From: Curvibacter sp. GWA2_63_95
GTDB taxonomy: Bacteria; Pseudomonadota; Gammaproteobacteria; Burkholderiales; Burkholderiaceae_C
Direction of reading: 5' to 3'
Length of the DNA stretch: 64,000 nt
Assembly (NCBI GenBank): GCA_001795455.1
Contig: MGPB01000024.1
Coordinates: forward strand, 72,015 to 136,014
Shown: one piece after another, positions 51,930 through 59,728 of the stretch
How the letters are laid out: every line of letters begins with the position of its first letter
How positions within the stretch are numbered: the stretch's first letter is position 1
Translations under genes and position numbers: made by a program
The notes under the pieces: model-generated
Told to the model about the DNA's origin: nothing
What the model saw: the letters and a program-made list of their open reading frames with translations, nothing else
Database searches by the model: none

Positions 51930-52597
51930 GCGGGCAACACTTGCTTCAGGAAGGCGGCAATGTCAGCCACTTCGCGCGGGTGCACGCTGTGCGGCATGGG
52001 GTAGGTGTGCCACTGCACCTTGTGGCCCAGCGAAGCCAGCGCGTCACGCGAGTCTTCCCCGCGTTTCAGGATCACCACCGGGTCTTGCGTGCCATGGGCC
52101 ATGAAGATGGGCGTGTCGGCATTGGCCGCGTGGCGTTCGCCGGGAAAACGGTCGGCCAGCGGCAGGTAGCCCGACAGGGCCATGACGCCGGCGATCTTGT
52201 AGGGCAGGCGCAGCGCGGTGTGCAGCGCCATGGCACACCCTTGGCTGAAGCCGGCTAGCACGATGCGATCAAACGGAATGCCACGTGCCACTTCGTTGTT
52301 GATCAGGGCGCGAATGTCTGCCTCGGAGCGCTGGATGCCCGCTGCGTCCTGCTGGCTCACCAGGTCCATGCCGTACAGGTCGTACCAGCCGGGCATCACA
52401 TAGCCACCGTTGATGGTGATCGGGATGCTGGGCGCTTGCGGAAATACAAATCGGATGGGCTGGCAGCCTGCCAGGTCCAGCTCCGGCACCAGGCCCGCAA
52501 AGTCGTCACTGCTGGCGCCCAGCCCGTGCATCCAGATGACGGCGGCGGTGGGGTTGGGGGCGGATTCGAGTTCGATGCGGGGGAGCAGGGCTGTCAT
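51926..52597 (-). CDS. Carboxylesterase/phospholipase family hydrolase
   Basis: 223-residue alpha/beta hydrolase of the acyl-protein thioesterase/EstB group. VIWMHGLGASSDDF is the oxyanion region, GFSQG (Ser near residue 117) the nucleophile elbow, HGTQDPVV supplies Asp and PMPHSVHPREV the His. Hydrolyses short acyl esters in characterised members. Coupled to the YegD-like gene. Confidence 0.9.
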   Translation of the reverse strand: MTALLPRIELESAPNPTAAVIWMHGLGASSDDFAGLVPELDLAGCQPIRFVFPQAPSIPITINGGYVMPGWYDLYGMDLVSQQDAAGIQRSEADIRALINNEVARGIPFDRIVLAGFSQGCAMALHTALRLPYKIAGVMALSGYLPLADRFPGERHAANADTPIFMAHGTQDPVVILKRGEDSRDALASLGHKVQWHTYPMPHSVHPREVADIAAFLKQVLPA

Positions 52598-52649
52598 ATG
52601 CGCGGAGTAATCACCAATTCGGGAAGGGGTGATTGTCCGCGAAAGCGGA

Positions 52650-52684
52650 GGCTGGCATCTGGGGCCGCAGCCAGAATGCCAGCC
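52650..52684 (-). terminator. Hairpin downstream of the DUF2846 gene
   Basis: 9 bp perfect stem GGCTGGCAT / ATGCCAGCC with a 17-base loop and no T tract; a second small stem CCGC-GAAA-GCGG is next to it at about 52637. Possible weak or Rho-assisted terminator, or a 3' stability hairpin. Confidence 0.45.
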
Positions 52685-52692
52685 GGGTCTGC

Positions 52693-53127
52693 TTACTTGG
52701 TTTCGGCCAGTTTGGTCTCGCGCACGCCTTTCTGGCCTGTGGCGGGGTCTACCAGCTGCAGTTTGGAGCGCGCACCGAAGAATCCCATTTTGACTTCTTG
52801 CCAGATGTAGAGAATGCTGCCTGGCTTGGCATCCACTTCGATGGAGCTGTCGTTCTCTGCTTGCGAGGTGATGGTGTGCTTGCCGGGTGCCACTTCCTTG
52901 TAGAGGTAGGTGTTCGCGGCGGTCTGGCCAATCGAGACACCATCCACGGTGACGCCCATTTTTGACACTGCGCCCATGGACTCATTGCGATAGATGTAAA
53001 GCGAGGCTTTGTCTGTGGGGGCTTTGAAGGTTTTCAAGGCAGCGTCTTGCTTGGCATCTCCCATGGAGACAGAGGCGCAGCCCACCAGGCTCAGGCTCAG
53101 GAAGGCGATGGAGAGAAGTTTTTTCAT
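52693..53127 (-). CDS. DUF2846 lipoprotein
   Basis: 144 residues. Lipoprotein signal MKKLLSIAFLSLSLVGCASV with lipobox LVGC and Cys17 as the acylated residue; Ala/Ser at +2 favours transport to the outer membrane. The mature domain (ASLYIYRNESMGAVSKMGVT, YLYKEVAPGKHTITSQAEND) is the DUF2846 beta sandwich of unknown function. Monocistronic, followed by a hairpin. Confidence 0.85.
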   Translation of the reverse strand: MKKLLSIAFLSLSLVGCASVSMGDAKQDAALKTFKAPTDKASLYIYRNESMGAVSKMGVTVDGVSIGQTAANTYLYKEVAPGKHTITSQAENDSSIEVDAKPGSILYIWQEVKMGFFGARSKLQLVDPATGQKGVRETKLAETK

Positions 53128-53212
53128 GGGTGTTCGATGGTTGAGAAAAGACCCGCGGAGTCTAGGTGCACCGTGGGGGAATGGCTATCCCCCAAACGGG
53201 TGAATGTGCAAA

Positions 53213-54325
53213 CTATTTGGCCGCCATCCACCCCAGCCCGTGCGCATGCAGGCTCTGCACATACAGGCGGTCTTTGGTTTCGGTGATGGCCGTGGTTTCG
53301 GGGTATGCGCCGCTGGGGTCTTGCAGGTCGGCCACCACCTTGCCGTCTTCGGTGAAGGCAATCACATGGCCATAGGCCTTGGGGATGGGCCACAACACGC
53401 GCGGCAGGCGCAGTGTGAGGCTGCGCAACCAGGGCTTTTGCGCCAGCTTGTCGATGGTGGGGTTGCGGGGCTTGGCCAAACCCAGCCAGATCTTGCCATC
53501 CAGGCCACGCATCAGGTTGTCGGGGTAGCCGGGCAGGTTGTCCAGCAACACGCTGGCTTGGGCACTGGGTTGTGTGGCCAGGGTGCTGAGGTCCAGGTGG
53601 TTCGCGGTCACCGCAATCTTCCATACGCGGTATTTGCCGGTCTCGTTCACAAACAGGGATTGTTCGTCCTGGCTGAGCGCCACGCCGTTGGCAAAGCTGA
53701 TGCCGCTGGCCACCACACGGGTGGTTTGGGTGGCGGGGTCGTATTCGAGGATGCGGCCGGTGCTGGCTTGTTCCAGGATGTCGAGCACGCTGGCCTCAAA
53801 GGTGCCGCCCCAGTCTTTGGGGGCAAACCGGGTGGAGGCATCGCTGAAATACATCTTGCCGCTCTTGGCCACCACCACGGCATCGGCATACCGGATGGGG
53901 TCCGCATTCACGCTGTCCGTCAGCACGGTGACCCTGGCATCGGGGGCGATGGACAGCAAACCCTTGATGGCATCGGCGGCAATCAGGTTGCCCTGGGCAT
54001 CAAAGTCAAAGCCCAGCACGCGCCCGCCGGTATTGGCAAACACCTGCTGTTCGGTGCCATCGGCGTTCATGCGCAAGATGTTGCCGCTGAGCACGGTGGT
54101 GTAGAGCTTGCCGTCGGAGCCGAACTGGATGTGCTCGGGGCCCACTTCACCTTTCAGGTCGATAAGTTGAAGGTTGGCGAGCTTGTTGTTGGCGACATGT
54201 GGACCGGTGTAGCCCGGTGCAGCGGGGGCGTCCCACACCACCGGGTTGATGGGCACCGGCCAGGCCAGCAGGTACAGGGCGGCCAATGCCACCAAGGCAA
54301 CAACAGAAAGCGCTATTTTTTTCAT
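53213..54325 (-). CDS. SMP-30/strictosidine synthase-like beta-propeller protein
   Basis: 370 residues from the ATG at 54325 (GGGAGAC upstream). One N-terminal membrane anchor (IALSVVALVALAALYLLAWP), then a six-bladed propeller with NHL/SMP-30-like repeats: EHIQFGSDGKLYTTVLSGNI, DFDAQGNLIAADAIKGLL, FANGVALSQDEQSLFVNETG, GYPDNLMRGLDGKIWLGLA. Related to strictosidine synthase/adipocyte membrane-associated protein group, lactonase-type enzymes. Substrate not known. Follows the Cache sensor gene. Confidence 0.83.
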   Translation of the reverse strand: MKKIALSVVALVALAALYLLAWPVPINPVVWDAPAAPGYTGPHVANNKLANLQLIDLKGEVGPEHIQFGSDGKLYTTVLSGNILRMNADGTEQQVFANTGGRVLGFDFDAQGNLIAADAIKGLLSIAPDARVTVLTDSVNADPIRYADAVVVAKSGKMYFSDASTRFAPKDWGGTFEASVLDILEQASTGRILEYDPATQTTRVVASGISFANGVALSQDEQSLFVNETGKYRVWKIAVTANHLDLSTLATQPSAQASVLLDNLPGYPDNLMRGLDGKIWLGLAKPRNPTIDKLAQKPWLRSLTLRLPRVLWPIPKAYGHVIAFTEDGKVVADLQDPSGAYPETTAITETKDRLYVQSLHAHGLGWMAAK

Positions 54326-54395
54326 CGTATGTCTCCCCAAAAGAGCGCCCATTTTGCGCGCACCCCATCCGTGGGTCTGGCGCGTGGGCGACGTG

Positions 54396-55862
54396 TTATT
54401 CGGGCAACGGGTTGGGGCGTGCGGGCTTTTTGGCCGCGCCTTGGGCGGCTTGCGCGTCGGCCAGCGCGGCGCTGAGTTGCGCGTAGGCGCTGCGCAGCTC
54501 GCCAGCGCGGGTAGCCATCTGGGCTTCGTGTTCGGCGGCGGCGTTGCGCATGTCCACGAGGTGCTGGGCGGCCTGGTTTTCGAGCTGGGTGGTGCGCTGG
54601 TGGGCACCCATCACCTGGTCGCGCCGGTGCAATGCGTTGCGGGCCACGCGGTCAAACCAGGGTTTCCAAAGTGCGGGCACGGGGGGTGGGCGTTTGATGC
54701 TGGGGCCTTCGGTGTGCTGCACGTAGTCGGCCAGTTGCAGGGCCGGTTGGGTGAAGCGTCGGTACAGCCAGAGGCAGGCTCCCAACAGCGCCAGCAGCCC
54801 GGCCACACCCGTGGCCAACATGGGCACCATTTGCGCCAGCGTTTTGCGGGCCACCACATTGCCGGGCGCATGCACCAGCAGGCTCCAGTCGGTGCCGCGC
54901 AAAGTAAAGCGCAACCAGCCCGCCTCCGGCGCATAGGGGCCTGCAGGGAGGGCGGCGGGCTTGGTGTCGCTGCTGGCCAGCACCTGGCCTTGGCCGTTGA
55001 TCACCCAAGCCTGGCCCATGGGCAGGGCGCGTTGCAGCAACACGGCGCTCAGGGCGTCCAGCGTCAGGTCGGCGCCCACCAGACCTACATAACGCTCAGC
55101 GTTGTAAACCGGGGCCAGCACCGACACCACGGCATTTTTTTTGATCGGATCGGTGTGGGCGGCGGTCCACACCAGTTCTTTTTGCGGGTTACGCGTGGGG
55201 CCTGCGGCATCCAGCGGGGCGGTGCCCCCCGCGTCCCACAGCGTGGTCAGGGCGCCAGCCATCTCGGTCTGGTCGGTGGCCGTGATCAGGTCTTCGCGCG
55301 ACTGGGCCGGGTAGACCCAGCGCCATTGTTTTTGCGCGTCGTAAAAATAGCTCCATTGCAGGCGCTGGTGCTGGCTGTGCGACGCGGCCACCTGGGCCAG
55401 TGCGCCCAATGGGGCTTCCACGCCGCGGCGGTAGGCGGTGGCATCAGCGCCAGGGTCCACGTGCACTGCGCCGACTTCTTTCACCAGGTCTTGTGGCAGC
55501 CGGTCCCAGGGCGCATCGCGCAGCGGCGCCAGGTTGCGCCGCTCCAGGCGGTCTGCCAAGCTGGTGTCGGCCAGCAGAGGCTGGCGCAGGTTGCGTTCGG
55601 TGGACAAGCGCATGCCACCCACATGGCTGCGTGCCACATCCAGGGTGTCGTTCAGCGCCAGCTGTATCTGCTCACCCTGGCTGCTCAAGCCCCACCACAG
55701 GGCCGCACGCTGGCGCGCATACACGCTCCAGCCGTAGGCCAGCAGGGCCACGGTGAAAACGGCCATCACGATCGCCAGGGCGGTGGCGTGTTGGCGCTGG
55801 ATATGCCGTGCCGACGGGGCCGGCGCCTCAGTGTGCGGGACAGTGTCAGACATGCCCGCCAT
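54396..55862 (-). CDS. Cache-domain transmembrane protein without output domain
   Basis: 488 residues. Helix 1 (ATALAIVMAVFTVALLAYGW) and helix 2 (MVPMLATGVAGLLALLGACL) flank a 280-residue periplasmic double-Cache-like domain with VLAPVYNAERYVGLVGADLT. After helix 2 there is only a cytoplasmic coiled coil (TTQLENQAAQHLVDMRNAAA) and a Pro-rich end; no MCP, kinase, GGDEF or EAL domain. It begins 6 bp after ynjB, so it may sense the same ligand or act with that binding protein (inference). Confidence 0.72.
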   Translation of the reverse strand: MAGMSDTVPHTEAPAPSARHIQRQHATALAIVMAVFTVALLAYGWSVYARQRAALWWGLSSQGEQIQLALNDTLDVARSHVGGMRLSTERNLRQPLLADTSLADRLERRNLAPLRDAPWDRLPQDLVKEVGAVHVDPGADATAYRRGVEAPLGALAQVAASHSQHQRLQWSYFYDAQKQWRWVYPAQSREDLITATDQTEMAGALTTLWDAGGTAPLDAAGPTRNPQKELVWTAAHTDPIKKNAVVSVLAPVYNAERYVGLVGADLTLDALSAVLLQRALPMGQAWVINGQGQVLASSDTKPAALPAGPYAPEAGWLRFTLRGTDWSLLVHAPGNVVARKTLAQMVPMLATGVAGLLALLGACLWLYRRFTQPALQLADYVQHTEGPSIKRPPPVPALWKPWFDRVARNALHRRDQVMGAHQRTTQLENQAAQHLVDMRNAAAEHEAQMATRAGELRSAYAQLSAALADAQAAQGAAKKPARPNPLPE

Positions 55863-55868
55863 TGTGGA

Positions 55869-57068
55869 CTAAGCGCCGTAGCGCCGGGTCCATTCCTTCT
55901 CCAACGGATCGACCCAGCTGCCGTGCGGTTCGGGAATGGCGGGGGCGCTCTTCTCTACCTGGCCAGGCAGGGGCTTGGCCGCAAAGCGCGCGCGCTCTGC
56001 GGGGCTCAGTTTGTCCAGCGCCAGCACGGTGGGGTCGCCCCAGAGGGCAATGTCCGCCTTGCGGGCCTGGGCTTCGGCGCTGAGCAAAAAGTTGGCAAAC
56101 ACCTGCGCGCCCTCGGGCGCCGAGGCATTGACGGGTATGGCCACGAAGTGTGTGTTGCCAATTGTTCCGCTATCAAATTGGTAGCTTGTCACGCTGTCAG
56201 ACAGGCGCTTGGCGGCGATTTCATTGGCTGCATCGTTGGGGTTGAAGGTCAGTGCCAGGTGCAGTTCACCATCGGCCAGCATTTGGCGCATGGCTTCGGC
56301 GTTTTGCGGGAACTGCTTGCCGGCCCGCCACAGGTGCGGGTGCAGCTGGTCCAAGGTGGCCCACAAGGGCGCGGTGGCTTTGGCAAACGACTCCATGGCC
56401 ACGGGTTTGTAAAAGGCGCTGCGGTACTCGCTGCTGTCCAGCAGCAGCTGCTTCAGAAACGTGGTGCCATGAAAATTGGGCGGGCGCGGGTAGGTCACAC
56501 GGCCCGGGTTGGCCTTGGCGAAGGCTTGCAGCTCGGCCAGGCTTCGGGGCGGCTTGGGGGTGCGCTTGCGGTCCGCCATGAAGGTGAGCTGGGCCATGCC
56601 CCAAGGGGCTTCCATGCCGTCCACGGGCTCCGAGAAATCAATGCGTGTGGTGGGCTTGCCCTGCACGTCCACCTTGGCGTAGGCAGGCAGGCGCTCGGCA
56701 AAGGGGCCCAACAGCAGGCCCTCGCGTTTCATGGTCAGAAAGTTCTCGCCATTGATCCACACCAGGTCGACTGTGCCGGCCATCTTGCCTGCAGCCTTTT
56801 CGCTGCGCACACGTTTCACCACGTCGGCGGTGTCCGTGACCTTGACGTGTTCGACCTTGACGCCAAAGCGCTTCTCCATCTCGGTGGCGGCCCACTGGAT
56901 GTAGGCGTTGATGTTTTCTGCACCACCCCAGGCGTTGAAGTACACCGTCTGGCCCTTGGCCTTGGCCTCGATGGCAGCCCAGGCGGGTGTGTTCTGGGCA
57001 AAAGCAGGGGTGGCCAGTGCGGCACCCGACAGGGCGAGGACATGGCGGCGGGAAAAGGCTGTTGTCAT
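55869..57068 (-). CDS. ynjB: ABC transporter substrate-binding protein (YnjB-like)
   Basis: 399 residues. Tat-like signal RRHVLALSGAALATPAFAQ with a twin Arg (SRRHVLAL). The mature protein has the YnjB pattern: VYFNAWGGAENINAYIQWAA, DLVWINGENFLTMKREGLL, and WVDPLEKEWTRRYG. Periplasmic binding component expected to serve the YnjC/YnjD-like permease and ATPase encoded about 14 kb away, since no permease is adjacent here. It lies between ftsY and the Cache protein. A degenerate dispersed repeat may overlap codons for SVTSYQFDSGTIGN. Confidence 0.88.
   Translation of the reverse strand: MTTAFSRRHVLALSGAALATPAFAQNTPAWAAIEAKAKGQTVYFNAWGGAENINAYIQWAATEMEKRFGVKVEHVKVTDTADVVKRVRSEKAAGKMAGTVDLVWINGENFLTMKREGLLLGPFAERLPAYAKVDVQGKPTTRIDFSEPVDGMEAPWGMAQLTFMADRKRTPKPPRSLAELQAFAKANPGRVTYPRPPNFHGTTFLKQLLLDSSEYRSAFYKPVAMESFAKATAPLWATLDQLHPHLWRAGKQFPQNAEAMRQMLADGELHLALTFNPNDAANEIAAKRLSDSVTSYQFDSGTIGNTHFVAIPVNASAPEGAQVFANFLLSAEAQARKADIALWGDPTVLALDKLSPAERARFAAKPLPGQVEKSAPAIPEPHGSWVDPLEKEWTRRYGA
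56170..56222 (-). repeat. Possible degenerate dispersed repeat inside ynjB
   Basis: GCTATCAAATTGGTAGCT followed by TGTCACGC and GGCGCTTGGCGGC aligns, with several mismatches and small gaps, to the reverse of the dispersed repeat. The hairpin half is convincing, the other half is not. Confidence 0.4.
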
Positions 57069-57134
57069 GGTGCAAAGGGGGTTGGTAAAACCGTTTGGTC
57101 GGTGCTGGCGGTGTTTTCTTACACCCGGGTGGGC

Positions 57135-58247
57135 TCAGGCCAGCAAGGCCTGCGCAAATTCGCGGGCGTTGAAGGTTTCCAGTTCGTCGAGTTTTTCGCC
57201 CACGCCGATGAAGTACACGGGGATAGGCCGTTCGCGCGCAATGGCGGCCAATACGCCGCCCTTGGCGGTGCCGTCCAGCTTGGTGACGATCAGGCCGGTG
57301 AGGCCCAGTGCGTCGTCAAAGGACTTGACCTGGGCCACAGCGTTTTGCCCGGTGTTGCCGTCGATGACCAGCAGCACCTCGTGCGGCGCGGTGCCGTCGG
57401 CCTTGCCGATCACGCGCTTGATCTTCTTGAGCTCTTCCATCAGGTGCAGCTGGGTGGGCAGGCGGCCTGCGGTGTCGATGAGCACCACATCCTTGCCACG
57501 GGCCTTGCCCGCGGTCACCGAGTCGTAGCTTACGGCCGCAGGGTCGCCACCTTCCTGGCTGACGATCTCCACGGTGTTGCGGTCGGCCCAGACGGTGAGC
57601 TGTTCGCGCGCTGCTGCGCGGAAGGTGTCGGCTGCGGCCAGCAGCACGCTGGCGTTGCTGTCGGCCAGGTGTTTGGTGAGCTTGCCAATGCTGGTGGTTT
57701 TGCCCGCACCGTTGACGCCGGCCACCATGATGACGGTGGGTGTGTGCTGGCCAATGACCAGCGGCTTTTGCAGCGGTTGCAGCAGCTCGGTCAGTTCGGC
57801 AATCAGGATGTTCTTGAGGGCAGTGGGGTGCGTCACGCCGCTGGCCTTGACCTTTTTGCGCAAGGCGCTGGTCAGGTGTTCAGTGGCGGCCACGCCGGCG
57901 TCGGCCATCAGCAGTGCACTCTCCAGGTCTTCGTACAGCGCTTCGTCAATCTGGCTGCCGCCAAAGACGCCCGAGATGCTGCTGGCGGTTTTGCCCAGGC
58001 CCGCCTTGAGTTTGTCCAGCCACTTTTGCCGCTCGGGCGGGGTGGTGGGTGCGGCGGGTATCTCGATAGGAGCAACCAGCGCGCTGCCGATCAGCGAGCC
58101 GCTGGGCAGGGGACTAAGCGGCGTGGGCGCCGGAGCCGCCACAGGCGTTGGTATCGCCGGTGGCGTGTCGGCCGCAGGGGCGCTAGGCACCTCGTTGGGG
58201 GTGGGTGCAGGGGAGGAAGAGAATTTTTTCTTGAAAAAACTGAACAT
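57135..58247 (-). CDS. ftsY: Signal recognition particle receptor FtsY
   Basis: 370 residues from MFSFFKKKFSS at 58247; the upstream ATG at 58268 would not fit. A short Pro/Ala-rich A domain (about 1-80) precedes the NG domain. GTPase motifs: G1 GVNGAGKTTSIGKL, G3 DTAGRLPTQ, G4 TKLDGTAKGG, and GVGEKLDELETF near the end. Docks SRP-ribosome complexes at the membrane. Divergent from the M16 peptidase gene, as is common in Burkholderiales. Confidence 0.97.
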   Translation of the reverse strand: MFSFFKKKFSSSPAPTPNEVPSAPAADTPPAIPTPVAAPAPTPLSPLPSGSLIGSALVAPIEIPAAPTTPPERQKWLDKLKAGLGKTASSISGVFGGSQIDEALYEDLESALLMADAGVAATEHLTSALRKKVKASGVTHPTALKNILIAELTELLQPLQKPLVIGQHTPTVIMVAGVNGAGKTTSIGKLTKHLADSNASVLLAAADTFRAAAREQLTVWADRNTVEIVSQEGGDPAAVSYDSVTAGKARGKDVVLIDTAGRLPTQLHLMEELKKIKRVIGKADGTAPHEVLLVIDGNTGQNAVAQVKSFDDALGLTGLIVTKLDGTAKGGVLAAIARERPIPVYFIGVGEKLDELETFNAREFAQALLA

Positions 58248-58276
58248 GTGGGGCGTTCTTAGAATCACAGCATTCT

Positions 58277-59713
58277 ATGAAACACCCATTCCACGGGCTG
58301 GGGCGCCGCATGGCTGCCTGCAGCTTGCCTCTGGCGCTCGCGCTTTTCTCCCTTTCTTCTCCCTCCCGTGCGCAATCGGCGCCGCCCGTGCAGGCCCAGC
58401 AGTTCACGCTGAAAAATGGCATGGCGCTGATCGTCAAACCGGACCGGCGTGCGCCCACGGCGGTGCACATGCTGTGGGTGCGGGTGGGGTCCATGGACGA
58501 GGTGGATGGCACCAGCGGCGTGGCCCATGTGCTGGAGCACATGATGTTCAAAGGCACCCCCACCGTGAAGGCGGGTGATTTTTCGCGCCAGGTGGCGGCC
58601 TTGGGCGGGCGCGAAAACGCCTTTACCAGCAAGGACTACACGGGTTATTTCCAGCAGATTCCGGCGGGCAAGCTGGAAGACGTGATGCGCCTGGAGGCCG
58701 ACCGGTTTGCCAACAACCGCTGGAATGACGAGGTGTTTGCCAAGGAGCTGGAAGTGGTGAAAGAAGAACGCCGCCTGCGCACCGATGACAACCCCCATGC
58801 CCGCCTGCACGAGGCGATGTCGGCCCAGGTCTACCTGGCCCATCCCTACCGCCGCCCCATCGTGGGCTGGATGAGTGATCTGGAGGCCCTGACGGCACAA
58901 GACGCGCGCGACTTCTACCAGCGCTGGTACACCCCTGCCAATGCAGCTGTGGTGGTGGCCGGAGATGTGGATGTGAACCAGGTGCGCGCCCTGGCCGAAA
59001 CATACTACGGTGGCCTGCCCACACGTGCCGTGCCGCCACGCAAGCCGCGTGAAGAGCCGGAGCAGTCGGGCTTGCGCCGCATGGACTTCAAGGCCCCAGC
59101 GGAGCAAGCCTATGTCGCACTGGCCTTCAAGGTGCCCGGCCTGTCGCCCGAGACCTTGGCAGACGCCGGGCCAGCGGCCGACGACAGTTTGGCGCTCACG
59201 GTGCTGTCGGCGGTGCTCAGCGGGTACGACGGTGCCCGCTTGCCGCGTGCGCTGACACTGGATGCCAACCCGGTGGCCGACAGCGCCGGGGCGTATTACA
59301 GCCTGACGTCCCGGGGCCCTGAACTTTTCACGCTCTACGGCGTGCCCGCTGTGGGCAAAACAGCCGCCGAGGTGGAGCAGGCCTTGCGTACCCAGGTGGC
59401 GGAGGTGGCCCGGGATGGGGTGACCGCCGCCGAGTTGAACCGGGTGAAGAACCAGTGGGTGGCAGGGGAGGTGTACAAACAAGACAGCGTCTTCAACCAG
59501 GCCCGCCTGCTGGGAGTGGGCTGGATCAACGGCTACCCGCTGGGCAGCGACCAGCGCCTGCTGGAGCGTTTGCGCAAGGTCACGGCCACCCAGGTGCAGG
59601 CCGTGGCCGCCAAGTACTTTGGTGACGATGCCCTGACCGTGGCCACGCTGCTGCCCCAGCCCGTGGACAAGACCCGCAAACCCCGCCAGCCCACGGCCGG
59701 TGCCCGCCACTAA
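58277..59713 (+). CDS. M16 family zinc peptidase, catalytic member
   Basis: 478 residues. Signal peptide MKHPFHGLGRRMAACSLPLA through SRAQ, then an M16 domain with the inverted zinc motif H84-x2-E87-H88 in VAHVLEHMMFKGT, and the distal Glu in EVVKEERRL. LRTDDNPHARLHEAM is a conserved block. Periplasmic pitrilysin-type peptidases work as pairs with an inactive partner, which is the next gene (15 bp apart). Divergent from ftsY. Confidence 0.93.
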   Translation: MKHPFHGLGRRMAACSLPLALALFSLSSPSRAQSAPPVQAQQFTLKNGMALIVKPDRRAPTAVHMLWVRVGSMDEVDGTSGVAHVLEHMMFKGTPTVKAGDFSRQVAALGGRENAFTSKDYTGYFQQIPAGKLEDVMRLEADRFANNRWNDEVFAKELEVVKEERRLRTDDNPHARLHEAMSAQVYLAHPYRRPIVGWMSDLEALTAQDARDFYQRWYTPANAAVVVAGDVDVNQVRALAETYYGGLPTRAVPPRKPREEPEQSGLRRMDFKAPAEQAYVALAFKVPGLSPETLADAGPAADDSLALTVLSAVLSGYDGARLPRALTLDANPVADSAGAYYSLTSRGPELFTLYGVPAVGKTAAEVEQALRTQVAEVARDGVTAAELNRVKNQWVAGEVYKQDSVFNQARLLGVGWINGYPLGSDQRLLERLRKVTATQVQAVAAKYFGDDALTVATLLPQPVDKTRKPRQPTAGARH

Positions 59714-59728
59714 GCTGCCAAATCACAC

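Noticed and set aside
58040-58100. Additional dispersed repeat copy in ftsY
   Set aside because: Only scattered identity to the GCGC-AGCAGCTAT core; the rest of the element is missing.
54246-58262. A 1338-codon plus-strand open frame
   Set aside because: It is antisense to the well-supported SMP-30, Cache, ynjB and ftsY genes, shows Gly/Gln/Val/His-rich composition typical of a GC-driven shadow frame, and has no recognisable domain.
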